A DNA stretch of 64,000 nucleotides from CAWUIO01 sp963922455 (GCA_963922455.1 CAWUIO010000009.1:1-64000), one strand, 5' to 3'. Counted from the first letter of the stretch, positions 46,161 through 55,495 are shown. Notes: a model not told the origin generated them from the letters alone. Program-made: numbers and translations.

Positions 46161-47420
46161 CTAATTTTTTTGATCTTTGGATATGAAAGCTTCTAAAAAA
46201 GCTCTGAAATAATCTATCCTGGCTTGGACATTATTTTTGTGATTATACCTCCCATCAAATAATTTTGATTCATGGCTACTTTCTTGATCAAGAATTTCCC
46301 CAAGACCGTAAAACTTATCACAAATAGCATATTTCTTGTCTAGAAAGACTTGCTTATGTTGAGTATTTTGAGAGAATGCTTGCATCAATCCATCATACAT
46401 TGTTTTTGTAGGAGATTTGTATTTTTTACCCGGAAGCAGAAAGGCATTTTGCCCTAAAATCTTAAAAATGAGTTCAATAGTATCTAAGAAAATATTTTTT
46501 AAATTAATCAAGGTTGAGTCGGGAAATTCATTAGCATTTTTTAAGTATTGATCTAAAAACAAGTCTAATTGCCCCCCCCAATGTTCTAAATGTCTATATG
46601 CAAAAAAGCGCAGTACTAACTCTACATCTTGCATTTTTCTGTAAGACTCGATTGTACTTACTGAATAGGTTGTCTCCTTAATTTCGTCCTCGCTTTTGAA
46701 AAGTAATTCCTCGATTTCACTTTCCAGTGGATAATGCCATAATTTCCTAAACGAATCGTTTTGAGCCAGCTCTATACATAATTTATTAAACTTACCGCTC
46801 AACAGTGCATTACGCATTTCTTGAGAGGTTAATTTTTCTCCACCACTATTCAACCTACCAAACACAATTTTTTTTAGGAATTCTGCCTCTTGTTCAGATT
46901 TTGCAGTTTCTTCAAGTAAGACAATGGAGGATAAATAACGCCTATCAATACCCGCTTTAACATTTTTAGGTAATTCGCTATATTTTTTACCATTTAGTTC
47001 TCGCCAATATTCAAGTCCTTCCAAGCTAAATTTATCTTCGTAAAAATCACGGATCGTTGTTAATCTCTGTTGGCCATCCATGACCTCATATATTGCATAT
47101 TCCACCTCATATAAAAAGATTGGTGGTATAGGTACATTGATAATAAATGATTCGATCAATAATGATTTCCGACGGTTATCCCAACGTTTACGTCTCTGGT
47201 ATTCTGGATTTAAGGTATACTTCTTTTTCCCATCAGTTTCACTATTAAGAGTCGATATGATCGAGTGAAGGTCTATTCGCCCTTGTTCCGTAACAATTCG
47301 CATCTCACCCTTCCTATATTTATCATTTATTTCTTGTTCTGATAAAAGATTCTTTTCTAGTTCAGAAGCTTTCAGATTAAATTTCTCCCCATCAACTAAA
47401 TAGGTAACATTATCTTCCAT
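46161..47420 (-). CDS. DUF262 (GmrS/ParB-like) protein
   Basis: 419 residues with the DUF262 core: PEYQRRKRWDNRRKSLLIES, then DGQQR at 115-119 followed by LTTIRDFYEDKF. DUF262 domains use this ParB-like motif to bind or hydrolyse a nucleotide in modification-dependent defence (GmrS) and related systems. The C-terminal HNH nuclease domain (DUF1524) of GmrSD proteins is absent; the HEPN protein encoded directly downstream, overlapping, would supply the nuclease. A good ribosome-binding site (GAGGAAAAATG) precedes the start. AT-rich relative to its neighbours. Confidence 0.88.
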   Translation of the reverse strand: MEDNVTYLVDGEKFNLKASELEKNLLSEQEINDKYRKGEMRIVTEQGRIDLHSIISTLNSETDGKKKYTLNPEYQRRKRWDNRRKSLLIESFIINVPIPPIFLYEVEYAIYEVMDGQQRLTTIRDFYEDKFSLEGLEYWRELNGKKYSELPKNVKAGIDRRYLSSIVLLEETAKSEQEAEFLKKIVFGRLNSGGEKLTSQEMRNALLSGKFNKLCIELAQNDSFRKLWHYPLESEIEELLFKSEDEIKETTYSVSTIESYRKMQDVELVLRFFAYRHLEHWGGQLDLFLDQYLKNANEFPDSTLINLKNIFLDTIELIFKILGQNAFLLPGKKYKSPTKTMYDGLMQAFSQNTQHKQVFLDKKYAICDKFYGLGEILDQESSHESKLFDGRYNHKNNVQARIDYFRAFLEAFISKDQKN

Positions 47421-47616
47421 TTTTCCTCAAAAAATTAGTCTTCAATTAATTATTTATCATGTCCGTAGTGATAGATTGCCTTGGGGCTTAACGCTAATAT
47501 ACTAAACATTTTCTCACGTAAAGCCTAAAAATTACACAATATTTGTTAGTAACTCTAATTCCTATTTATACACTCTATTTTTATTTTTTCTTTTAAATCT
47601 TCCTATTTTGAAGGTC
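47421..47616. other. AT-rich upstream region of the DUF262-HEPN cassette
   Basis: About 200 nt of AT-rich sequence with no open frame of note. It must hold the promoter of the DUF262-HEPN pair, but no TAnnTTTG box stands out, which fits a recently acquired unit. Confidence 0.4.
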
Positions 47617-47748
47617 GGCTTAGGGATAGAGCGGCCTGTTTGAGCTCGTGGGGGCCTTGGGCGTAAAGGCAGCGAGTAGCGAAAGCCCGGCCCGCGCCGG
47701 CAGAAAATTATCCTAGCGGCCTATTTTTCTCAAGCGCGGGAAAGCCCC
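47617..47748 (-). repeat. Dispersed structured repeat, copy 9
   Basis: GGCTT/AAGCC closing stem and CCCGCGC/GCGCGGG internal stem intact. It marks the boundary between the AT-rich defence-like cassette and dxs. Confidence 0.88.
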
Positions 47749-47750
47749 AT

Positions 47751-47787
47751 AAAAAAAACCAGGTGAGCTTTAAATGCTCACCCGGTT
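47751..47787 (-). terminator. Terminator after dxs
   Basis: Stem ACC-AGGTGAGC / GCTCACC-CGGT followed on the minus strand by eight T residues, 33 nt past the dxs stop. Confidence 0.9.
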
Positions 47788-47819
47788 TCGATAAGTAAAA
47801 ACTAAACTATGAGATGAAG

Positions 47820-49742
47820 CTAAGATAAGACGGTCTGTGCCGCCAGCTGTTTAACAGCGTCTTGAATATGCTCCGGACCAAATCCGGATTCTTTATGAAG
47901 CTCTTGTTGCGTACCGTGTTCGTATATTTGATCGCCAATACCCAGGCGTTTTACTTGGGCTTGGTAGCCGTGTTCGGCCATAAATTCTAGTATTGCCGAG
48001 CCAAAACCGCCCATTAGAGCGCCGTCTTCGACCGTTACCACCTTATCAAACTTACCAAATACCTCGTGTAGCATAGCTTCATCGAGAGGTTTGACAAATC
48101 GCATATCATAATGAGCTGGCTGGAGGCCTTCGCTCATCAATCCTTGGCAGGCTTCCACGGCGTAGTTACCCATATGGCCAATCGTCAAGATTGCTACATC
48201 TTCCCCGTCTTGGATCTGGCGGCCCGTACCGATGGCTACTTTTTCAAAAGGAGTGCGCCACTCGGGCATCACCCCTTGCCCGCGAGGGTAGCGAATAGTA
48301 ATCGCCTTTTTCAACTCTTTAAATTCATCCTGGGAGGCGGTAAACATCAGGTTTCGGAGCTCTTGCTCATTCATAGGAGCACATACGATCATATTGGGGA
48401 TGCATCGCATATAAGATAGGTCATAGGCTCCGTGGTGGGTAGGCCCGTCGGCTCCCGCAAAACCGGCCCGGTCTAGGCAGAAGATTACCGGTAATTCCTG
48501 AATGCAAACATCGTGGATCACTTGATCGTAGGCACGCTGCATAAAGGTGGAGTAGATATTACAAAAGACCGTCATTCCTTGAGTGGCCAAGCCGGCAGAA
48601 ACGGTTACGGCGTGTTGCTCGGCAATCCCGACATCGATGGCCCGCTCGGGCATGGCCTTCATCATGATATTGAGGGAAGAACCACTGGGCATAGCCGGGG
48701 TGATCCCCATGATTTTTTCATTGCTTTGGGCCAGCTCCAGGATGGTTTCTCCAAATACTTTTTGGTACTTGGGAGGCTGGGGCTTATCAAATTTTTTCTT
48801 ATGAATTTCGCCACTAATTTTGTCAAAAGTACCCGGGGCGTGCCATTTGGTTTGGTCTTGCTCGGCCAATTCAAAGCCTTTACCTTTGACTGTGACACAG
48901 TGCAGTAGCTTGGGGCCTGGAATTTCTTTCAAGTCATTGAGCACACTCACCATATGGTTGATGTCGTGGCCATCTACCGGACCGAAGTAGCGTATGTTCA
49001 AAGACTCAAACAGGTTACTTTCTCGCAGTACAGTGCCTTTGATAGCCGATTCTACTTTGGAGGCAACCTGTTGGAAACGGCCAAAACGCTTAAATTTCCC
49101 TAAGATTTTCCAGATTTCATCCCGAAAACGATTGTAGGTCTGCGAGGTCGTGACATCCGTGAGATAGTCTTTTAAGGCCCCCACATTAGGGTCAATCGAC
49201 ATACAATTATCATTCAAGATGATCAAGAGGTTGGTATCGGATACCCCGGCGTGGTTCATACCCTCAAAGGCAATTCCCCCAGTCATCGCTCCATCTCCGA
49301 TGATGGCAATGTGCTGGCGATCTTCCCCTTTTTGCTTGGAGGCCAGGGCCATCCCTAAGGCAGCCGATATAGAGGTAGAGGAGTGTCCTACCCCAAAGGC
49401 ATCGTATTCGCTTTCTTTACGCTTAGGAAATCCGGAGATCCCCTTGTATTTCCGATTGGTGTGGAATACGTCCCTACGTCCCGTCAAGATTTTGTGCCCA
49501 TAGGCTTGATGGCCTACGTCCCACACTAAGGGGTCGTCGGGTGTATTGAATACATAATGGAGGGCAACGCTGAGTTCTACAACGCCAAGGCTCGCCCCAA
49601 AATGGCCTCCAAAAACGGAGACGTGATCAATAATAAATTGTCTTAACTCTTTGCAAACCTGATAAAGCTCAGAGGGTGGCAACTTGCGCAAGTCCTCCGG
49701 CTTATTGATTTGACTTAATAATTTTCCAGGCTCTATCAACAT
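47820..49742 (-). CDS. dxs: 1-deoxy-D-xylulose-5-phosphate synthase
   Basis: First enzyme of the MEP isoprenoid pathway; condenses pyruvate and glyceraldehyde 3-phosphate using thiamine diphosphate. GHQAYGHKILTGR, the ThDP motif GDGAMTGGIAFEGMNHAG ending in LNDN, AEQHAVTVSAGLA and the C-terminal transketolase domain are all present. The ATG at 49742 (MLIEPGKLLSQI) gives 640 residues; an in-frame TTG lies 6 nt upstream. Own terminator; divergent from scpA. Confidence 0.97.
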   Translation of the reverse strand: MLIEPGKLLSQINKPEDLRKLPPSELYQVCKELRQFIIDHVSVFGGHFGASLGVVELSVALHYVFNTPDDPLVWDVGHQAYGHKILTGRRDVFHTNRKYKGISGFPKRKESEYDAFGVGHSSTSISAALGMALASKQKGEDRQHIAIIGDGAMTGGIAFEGMNHAGVSDTNLLIILNDNCMSIDPNVGALKDYLTDVTTSQTYNRFRDEIWKILGKFKRFGRFQQVASKVESAIKGTVLRESNLFESLNIRYFGPVDGHDINHMVSVLNDLKEIPGPKLLHCVTVKGKGFELAEQDQTKWHAPGTFDKISGEIHKKKFDKPQPPKYQKVFGETILELAQSNEKIMGITPAMPSGSSLNIMMKAMPERAIDVGIAEQHAVTVSAGLATQGMTVFCNIYSTFMQRAYDQVIHDVCIQELPVIFCLDRAGFAGADGPTHHGAYDLSYMRCIPNMIVCAPMNEQELRNLMFTASQDEFKELKKAITIRYPRGQGVMPEWRTPFEKVAIGTGRQIQDGEDVAILTIGHMGNYAVEACQGLMSEGLQPAHYDMRFVKPLDEAMLHEVFGKFDKVVTVEDGALMGGFGSAILEFMAEHGYQAQVKRLGIGDQIYEHGTQQELHKESGFGPEHIQDAVKQLAAQTVLS

Positions 49743-49995
49743 GGTCAATACATTTAATAAAATAGATTAGCATAGGCTGCTTCAATACAAACAAGAATCC
49801 TAGGTAAAAAAATCTTGTTGTGAGTAATTGGATGCGGGTTTGACTTAAAACGTATTCCTATGCTTTTAGTAAAGTTAGGGTTTTATAAAGCTTAACAGAT
49901 TATACAATATTAATGTTTGACACTCGATTCATGAAATTTTTTTGCTTAAAGCTATACATTGCGGCTCAAATCAAGGGCAAAATCGGCTTTTTATG

Positions 49996-50003
49996 TATTT
50001 TTG
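49996..50003 (+). promoter_or_regulatory. Candidate -7 box for scpA
   Basis: TATTTTTG about 25-32 nt before the GTG start of scpA; exact TAnnTTTG match, no clear -33 element. Confidence 0.45.
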
Positions 50004-50027
50004 CAAACATTTTAAACCCCGGATAGC

Positions 50028-50795
50028 GTGAGTTTTGAAATTAGACTGCCTTTGTTTGAAGGCCCTTTCGACCTTTTACTATTTTTCATTGAGCGGAATG
50101 AGATTGATATTTATGATATCCCTATTAGTCAAATCACCGATGATTTTCTTGACTATTTGCACCGTTTGGAGGAGATGAACATTGAGGTGGCCAGCGAATT
50201 TATTTTAGTAGCTGCCACGTTGATGAAAATCAAAGCCCGGATGCTCATCCCCGTGGACCCAAGCGATGAAGATGCCGAAGACCCCCGCCAAGAATTGGTT
50301 AATTATCTCTTAGAATATAAAAAATACAAATCGGTCCTGCCCTTATTTGAGGAGCTTGAAGAAATTGCCCAAAGCCGGGAAAGCCGGGGTAATATACACA
50401 AGGAGTTACAAGAAATTTCGGAGATCCACGTGGTAGACCTTGAGATGTACCGCCTAGACTTATATAAATTGCTCCGGATTTATGAGTCTGTCTTAAGTAG
50501 GGCCGATGAAAAGGCAAAAACCGGTCGCCATACCGTTATTCCGTATCCGTATACCGTAGAAGGACAAAAGAACTACTTAATGCATCAACTGCAAAGGCAG
50601 AAAAGGCTCTCCTTTGTGGAGACCATGCAGGAGTACCAAAGTAAAATTGCGATAATCTTCAACTTTCTGGCTATTTTGGAGTTATTACAAAACCGTTTAA
50701 TTGATTTACAGCTAGGGGAGGGTTACAATAATTTTTGGATTGAAGCCCGCCCTCAAGAAGATGCCCCCGCTCCCAGCTTGGGTTTATCTGAATAA
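50028..50795 (+). CDS. scpA: Segregation and condensation protein A
   Basis: Kleisin subunit of the SMC-ScpAB condensin that organises and segregates the chromosome. The N-terminus RLPLFEGPFDLLLFFIERNE and IYDIPISQITDDFLDYL are diagnostic; the start is GTG at 50028, which reproduces the family N-terminus. 255 residues, normal. scpB is not adjacent. The flippase-like gene follows after 15 nt. Confidence 0.95.
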   Translation: MSFEIRLPLFEGPFDLLLFFIERNEIDIYDIPISQITDDFLDYLHRLEEMNIEVASEFILVAATLMKIKARMLIPVDPSDEDAEDPRQELVNYLLEYKKYKSVLPLFEELEEIAQSRESRGNIHKELQEISEIHVVDLEMYRLDLYKLLRIYESVLSRADEKAKTGRHTVIPYPYTVEGQKNYLMHQLQRQKRLSFVETMQEYQSKIAIIFNFLAILELLQNRLIDLQLGEGYNNFWIEARPQEDAPAPSLGLSE

Positions 50796-50810
50796 TGTAC
50801 GAGCAAATTT

Positions 50811-51980
50811 ATGAGCAAAGCTTCCGATTCCAGCTCTCTTCTCACTAAAATGAGTCCCAGCCGGATTATCATTCCCATCCTGATTGGTTTAGGGGTGACG
50901 ACCTATCTTATTTACCGTGATTTACAAAGCGAAGAAAACATCTTAGGAGATTTTTTAAACCCGGACTGGCTCTGGATGGGCTTGGCCCTGCTGGCCCTGA
51001 TTTTCCGGGATGCCTTTTATATATACCGTATTCATTACCTCACCGACCGGCAATTGAGTTGGACCGGTAGTTTTTATACCATTATTCTATGGGAATTTTC
51101 TTCGGCCCTGAGCCCAACCGCGGTGGGAGGTACCGCCGTCGCTTCCTTTTTGTTGATGAAAGAAGGAATTACCTTTGGGAAGTCCTTGGCCTACGTTTTG
51201 GTTTCGGCCATTTTGGATAACTCCTACTTTATTGTCTTTGGGGGTATTGTTTTAATCCTCAATGGCCTGGGAGCCTTTCCTCAAGGAGATATTTTTTACC
51301 TGGATGCAGCCGGCACCAGCTACTCTCAGACTTTCAAAGTAGCCTTTTTTGTGAGTTACTCGGTTATCGCCCTGTATAATGTATTGATGATGTATGGTTT
51401 GTTTGTACGGCCTCAGTTCATCAAGTCCTTATTTGTGTGGGTAACTTCATTTGCCTGGTTTAAGCGCTGGCAGCCTGCCGCTGCGAAGCAGGGAGAAGAG
51501 CTAGTCATTGCTTCGTCTGAATTAAAAGGAAAGGGATTTTTGTATTGGAGTCGGGCGATTTTCTCCACCGTTTTCATTTGGACGGCCCGCTACTTTATTG
51601 TCAACTGTCTGATAGCTGCCTACGGAAGTTTATTCTTCCCGGACCATGTCCTTATTTTATCGCGGCACGTATTACTTTGGGTGATTCTCATTTTTAGTGT
51701 CACCCCGGGAGCGGCCGGTTTGGCCGAATTGGCCTTCAAAAGCTTTTTCATTCAATTCGCCGGGGGGATGTCAACGATCATTGCGGTGCTGTGGCGCTTA
51801 TTTACTTATTACCTTTATTTATTGCTAGGTACCATCTTTTTGCCCTTATGGATCAAAAGAGTATATTACCAAGCAGATGATGCCCTCGCTGATGAACAAG
51901 AGGCAGCATTGGCCGAGGCCCTGGATGGGTCAAGGGGGATGATTGATTCAGAAAAAAAGAAGGACTCTTCAATAAAATAA
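50811..51980 (+). CDS. Flippase-like multi-pass membrane protein (UPF0104/LPG synthase TM domain)
   Basis: 389 residues with about eight transmembrane helices and the family features SSALSPTAVGGTAVASFLL and VTPGAAGLAELAFKSFF. It matches the stand-alone membrane domain of lysylphosphatidylglycerol synthase, thought to flip or transport a lipid-linked molecule; the aminoacyl-transferase domain is absent. Probably co-transcribed with scpA. Confidence 0.88.
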   Translation: MSKASDSSSLLTKMSPSRIIIPILIGLGVTTYLIYRDLQSEENILGDFLNPDWLWMGLALLALIFRDAFYIYRIHYLTDRQLSWTGSFYTIILWEFSSALSPTAVGGTAVASFLLMKEGITFGKSLAYVLVSAILDNSYFIVFGGIVLILNGLGAFPQGDIFYLDAAGTSYSQTFKVAFFVSYSVIALYNVLMMYGLFVRPQFIKSLFVWVTSFAWFKRWQPAAAKQGEELVIASSELKGKGFLYWSRAIFSTVFIWTARYFIVNCLIAAYGSLFFPDHVLILSRHVLLWVILIFSVTPGAAGLAELAFKSFFIQFAGGMSTIIAVLWRLFTYYLYLLLGTIFLPLWIKRVYYQADDALADEQEAALAEALDGSRGMIDSEKKKDSSIK

Positions 51981-51984
51981 AGAC

Positions 51985-53517
51985 TTACCCATACCGGTAA
52001 GCCTTCAATCTTTCTAAGATAAGCTCCCAGATTTTCTCATAGGGATATACTTCCAGCTGCTTGACCTCTCCGATATAATCCATGGGGGTATTTTGCAACT
52101 CATTATACATTTTCTCGGTTCGCTTGCGGGTCTGGAAAAAGCGGAACTCCTCTTCTTCCATATCTTTAAGCATATGGATGAAGCACTCGCTTCGGTAATT
52201 ATTGTCCCGCTTGGGGTAACGGCGGCAATATAAGTTTAGGGCTTGGATGGTATCCGATACTCCGGTAAGGTCCCATCGTTCTAAATAAAACAGCACCTGG
52301 GAGGCTAGTCTACCAATTTGCATCCCGCGCAAATCTTTATCAAAGGCTGGGCGATCATCTACATATTCGCTGAGTTTAAAGGAAATTTTGGAGTTTTGGA
52401 TCATTGCCCGGATCTCCTTTAGCTTATGGCTTTTGTAGAAGAAATGCAGATAGGCCATAAAAGTCTTCCATTTTTCCTTTTCTTGTTCGGGCAGCAAGCG
52501 GAAACCGCTATGTCCCAGGGCTTCGGCAAAAATACTGGCCGCTTTTTGAAAATCACCACTGTGCAGCCCCAGCATAAAGCGATATTCCATTTGGGCAAAC
52601 CACTTCGGACTATCGGCTTGGATCTTCCCTCCTTCTGCTTCCAAAAACTTCTCAGCCCCCTCTAAGTCTCGTCGATGTAGGAAAGAGTTTAAGACCTGGT
52701 TGATCAGCTCTTCCCGAGATTCCTGAGAAAAATAATGAGGGGATTTCTTATGATGGGCCAATTGGTTCAGCTGCGTTTGTAAAACGCCCTTAAAATCTTG
52801 ATTGATACGGTTATACAAAGTAGAAATGCAGTGAAAATTATGCTTGAGCTTATCACTCTCATATTTTTGCACATCCGTTCCTACTTTTTGCAAGATCTCT
52901 TCGGCTTCCTCGATGATATTTTCCCGGTCGCTCCGCAATTTGAAATAGCGTGCTTGCAGGTATTGAATAGACTTCTCCGAGTAATTTTCGGCCATCATGC
53001 GTTCTTCACTCTCATCGGCAATGGCCTTATAACTTAAAAACTCCTTATAGTTTTTTTCCTTACAGTGGTAGGCACGTAAATGCCCAGCGCATACATACTC
53101 CACAGTAGTGAGCCCTAGGCTTTGCGCCTTACGCATCGTTTTTTCTAAAATCGGTACCGCAATGCCTGTATTATCATTGGTCATCAAGACCTCGGCATAA
53201 AATAAAATCTTATCGCACTCGTGTTTGGTCAACTCGTACTCTGTAATAGAGAAGCTGGGGCTAATATCCAGGAAAAAGAGGGTATTCAGTAGTTTCTGTT
53301 TCAAACGGGTCTTCAAGATCAGATACTTTTTGGCACTGGCATCACATTGATAAATATCATGCGCAGCATCATCATCCGATTGATACTTCTTAGAATGAAT
53401 CCCGTGAAATAGTTTGTAGTAATTACTAGACTTGTTGCGACTGTGCTCGTCGAACAACTCGATTTTCTTAATTCGTTTCCGGGTAACAAGGTGGATTAGT
53501 TCGCTTAATGAATCCAT
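51985..53517 (-). CDS. Large helical protein of unknown function
   Basis: 510 residues, not recognised. No signal peptide or membrane helix. The protein is almost wholly alpha-helical and charged, with a repeat-like spacing that recalls TPR/HEAT arrays (FLSYKAIADESEERMMAENY, GAEKFLEAEGGKIQADSPKW). The strongest full promoter found in the window drives it, so it is probably well expressed. It converges on the flippase-like gene with 4 nt between stops. Presumably a Bacteroidota-restricted family; no function is offered. Confidence 0.75.
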   Translation of the reverse strand: MDSLSELIHLVTRKRIKKIELFDEHSRNKSSNYYKLFHGIHSKKYQSDDDAAHDIYQCDASAKKYLILKTRLKQKLLNTLFFLDISPSFSITEYELTKHECDKILFYAEVLMTNDNTGIAVPILEKTMRKAQSLGLTTVEYVCAGHLRAYHCKEKNYKEFLSYKAIADESEERMMAENYSEKSIQYLQARYFKLRSDRENIIEEAEEILQKVGTDVQKYESDKLKHNFHCISTLYNRINQDFKGVLQTQLNQLAHHKKSPHYFSQESREELINQVLNSFLHRRDLEGAEKFLEAEGGKIQADSPKWFAQMEYRFMLGLHSGDFQKAASIFAEALGHSGFRLLPEQEKEKWKTFMAYLHFFYKSHKLKEIRAMIQNSKISFKLSEYVDDRPAFDKDLRGMQIGRLASQVLFYLERWDLTGVSDTIQALNLYCRRYPKRDNNYRSECFIHMLKDMEEEEFRFFQTRKRTEKMYNELQNTPMDYIGEVKQLEVYPYEKIWELILERLKAYRYG

Positions 53518-53541
53518 GATGTGTTAGGTTTAAAAAATGAG

Positions 53542-53573
53542 CAAACGTAAGACAGGTGACCAGAGAGATGCAA
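53542..53573 (-). promoter_or_regulatory. Full Bacteroidota promoter of the 510-residue unknown protein
   Basis: On the minus strand TTTTTTG (ending at 53571), exactly 21 nt, then TACGTTTG (53549-53542). The start codon follows 24 nt after the -7 box. Confidence 0.7.
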
Positions 53574-53899
53574 AAAAGTGTTGAATTAATCAGAGGGTTA
53601 GCAGATCAATTCAAATAGGAAACCGGGCTTTTAAATTGGTATGTTCACGAAAAACGCACAGCTAAAAAAATATATAAATAAGAGAAGTGCCCGAAAAACT
53701 TATTTTTTCCCCTTAATATGCTGAAAGCAAATATAGTAACTTTTAAGAAGTAACCTAATTTTACTGTAAATAAATAGCCCCAGTTTTTAAAAAACTTTAT
53801 AAGATCATATCAATTCCAAAAAACCCGGAATTATTATGCATGCAAAACTCACCCCTTGGGATCACGAGATAAACCGCTCATTACCAAGAGTTAAAACTA
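53574..53899. other. Intergenic, nothing recognised
   Basis: AT-rich gap between the promoter of the 510-residue protein and the stop of the chitosanase gene. No open frame, repeat copy or clear terminator was seen. Confidence 0.5.
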
Positions 53900-54649
53900 T
53901 TATTCTTTCAGACAAGTCTTAAAAAACTCCTTTATTTCCTCTTTTCTTAAAAATTGTTCAACTTCCTTTTTCATTTCATCATACAACCTTGGCTGCCTAT
54001 TTCCACTTCCCGGAAATACTACATAAACCACATTCTCTTCCGTCCCTCCCCGGCGGGGATTTGCATCAATCCCCAATTGCTTGGCCAGATATATAGAGCC
54101 CTCTCCCAACTTTCCGGCGGGTCCGGTATCGGCGTAAATGGCGGCTGTGCTTTTCCCATTGGCTCGGTTGTACACGTAGGCCAGATCACCCAAACGGGTA
54201 CCCGTAGCTTGGGCCAAGCGGGCTGGCAAAACGATATATGGAATTTTTTCTGAATTGACGTATTTCCGAGGGTCCCACTCCCGGTAGCGGGCATCGGTAA
54301 GCGAAGTTGTCGAGACATAATATCCCGGATAAGGGTCTAAACTGTCTTGTACATAAGGAATTTCCTGGCCCAAACTATCTGTGTAGGTAGCAATCCCCCA
54401 CCAATGTCCCGCTTTGCCGGCGTGCTGGAGCGCATCCAAGCCCGTATCTTCGGGGTGGTATGCCCGTGGACTCCCATCGGCATCTATGGACATCCCCGAT
54501 AGAAAATAAAAGGCAGGCAAACGATCGTGTACCTGGTAAACAGACACTTCTCCTTCTTTTTCAAGGGACTTTTCAAAGCATGCCCGCTCCTGGGCTCCTA
54601 ACTGTCCAAGGAGAAGCATCAAAATACTGCAGTAGAAACATACCCTCAT
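53900..54649 (-). CDS. Secreted GH75 chitosanase-like protein
   Basis: 249 residues with a signal peptide ending LGQLGAQE. It has the family-75 core: GMSIDADGSPRAYHP, PGYYVSTTSLTDARYREWDP, YIVLPARLAQATGT, GDLAYVYN, and the catalytic region AIYADTGPAGKLGEGS with D174 and E183 in the positions of the fungal Asp/Glu pair. GH75 enzymes endo-hydrolyse chitosan and are best known from fungi. It has a short cysteine-containing N-terminal region and no sorting domain, so it probably leaves by another route or stays periplasmic. Repeat copy 10 lies just upstream. Confidence 0.85.
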   Translation of the reverse strand: MRVCFYCSILMLLLGQLGAQERACFEKSLEKEGEVSVYQVHDRLPAFYFLSGMSIDADGSPRAYHPEDTGLDALQHAGKAGHWWGIATYTDSLGQEIPYVQDSLDPYPGYYVSTTSLTDARYREWDPRKYVNSEKIPYIVLPARLAQATGTRLGDLAYVYNRANGKSTAAIYADTGPAGKLGEGSIYLAKQLGIDANPRRGGTEENVVYVVFPGSGNRQPRLYDEMKKEVEQFLRKEEIKEFFKTCLKE

Positions 54650-54700
54650 AGTTATTGCTTCTTATTTTCAAGCAATTTAGCTATTTCTTCCAGAAGCTTA

Positions 54701-54831
54701 GGGGCTGCCCCCGGTGTTTTCCTTTTTTACCTGAATGGACCCATAGGAGCACCGGGGTCGGGCTTTCGCTACTCGCCGGCCCCCGCTTAGTCCAACAACG
54801 GGCTCAAACAGGCCGCTCTATCCCTCAGCCA
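54701..54831 (+). repeat. Dispersed structured repeat, copy 10 (G-C closing type)
   Basis: GGCTG (54703-54707) with CAGCC; internal stem CCCCGGTG (54709-54716) with CACCGGGG (54750-54757). Compared with copy 4 this is a C-G to T-A compensated change. It lies upstream of the chitosanase gene. Confidence 0.88.
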
Positions 54832-55017
54832 TCTTGAGAGCAGAGAAGCCAGAGGAGAGAGGAGAGAGGAGAGACTACTCGAACTTGCGCAAGCTGTTTC
54901 TTTTTAAAATATTTAGCACGCTATCCATCACTCACAAGCCTTACCATCTCTTTTGTATATCGGCATATCTTCTCAAGGGCAAGCAGCATATGCTCAATTC
55001 TCTCCCTTTCAATAGGT

Positions 55018-55257
55018 TCAACTGGTATAAATTAAAATTTTATCTTTATCTATATAAGGTTTGATGTGGGCAAGTTCGGTTCCTTCCTGCACTAAATATA
55101 CCTGAGGCCCAGTTTTTTCTTCTAAATCTTGTTGGATATCGATCAGATCAAAAAGAGTAATCCTTTGATACTCAATCAATCTGATCAAAAGATCAATATC
55201 ACTATCGGCACTTTCCTCTTCCCGGGCAAAAGAGCCAAACAAGCAAGCTTTTTCCAT
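55018..55257 (-). pseudogene. MNT-type nucleotidyltransferase, 5'-truncated
   Basis: 79 residues with the GSX10DXD nucleotidyltransferase motif (GSFAREEESADSDID). It belongs to the minimal nucleotidyltransferase group that acts as the MntA-type antitoxin with a HEPN partner. Family members have about 20-25 more N-terminal residues ending in a KPVKKAYLFGS-like stretch. Here homology-like residues (LRGKP) continue upstream of the first ATG but hit a stop at 55279-55281. MITE copy B starts 33 nt beyond that stop, so the gene looks truncated by rearrangement. No HEPN partner is next to it. It could still be translated from the ATG. Confidence 0.6.
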
Positions 55258-55313
55258 GGGTTTACCCCGTAGTTGTGTTTAACTGAAAAGTTGATTATTG
55301 TTTTATAGATTAA

Positions 55314-55474
55314 GAAACTGTTTAAATTTAATTGCGTTGGGCTGCAAAGAGCCATTTCGGGAACCTGATTTCATCAAATTCATCGCCCGTAGCGCTGCTA
55401 TGCGCTCCTTGTTGATTTCATCAGAACCCCAAACTGGCCCTTCTCGCCGACAAAAACTAAACTTAAACAGTTTC
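55314..55474. mobile_element. MITE copy B, TSD TAA
   Basis: 161-bp element with inverted termini GAAACTGTTTAAATTTAAT / AAACTTAAACAGTTTC and TAA on both sides (55311-55313 and 55475-55477). It shares the internal block around CGCTGCTATGCGCTCCTTGT with copy A. It sits between the truncated nucleotidyltransferase and the transglutaminase gene. Confidence 0.87.
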
Positions 55475-55495
55475 TAAGTTAAAAAATTAATTGAT

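Noticed and set aside
54834..55064. 76-residue frame on the + strand
   Set aside because: Arg/Glu-rich start derives from a purine-rich stretch; no family features, and it overlaps the nucleotidyltransferase remnant.
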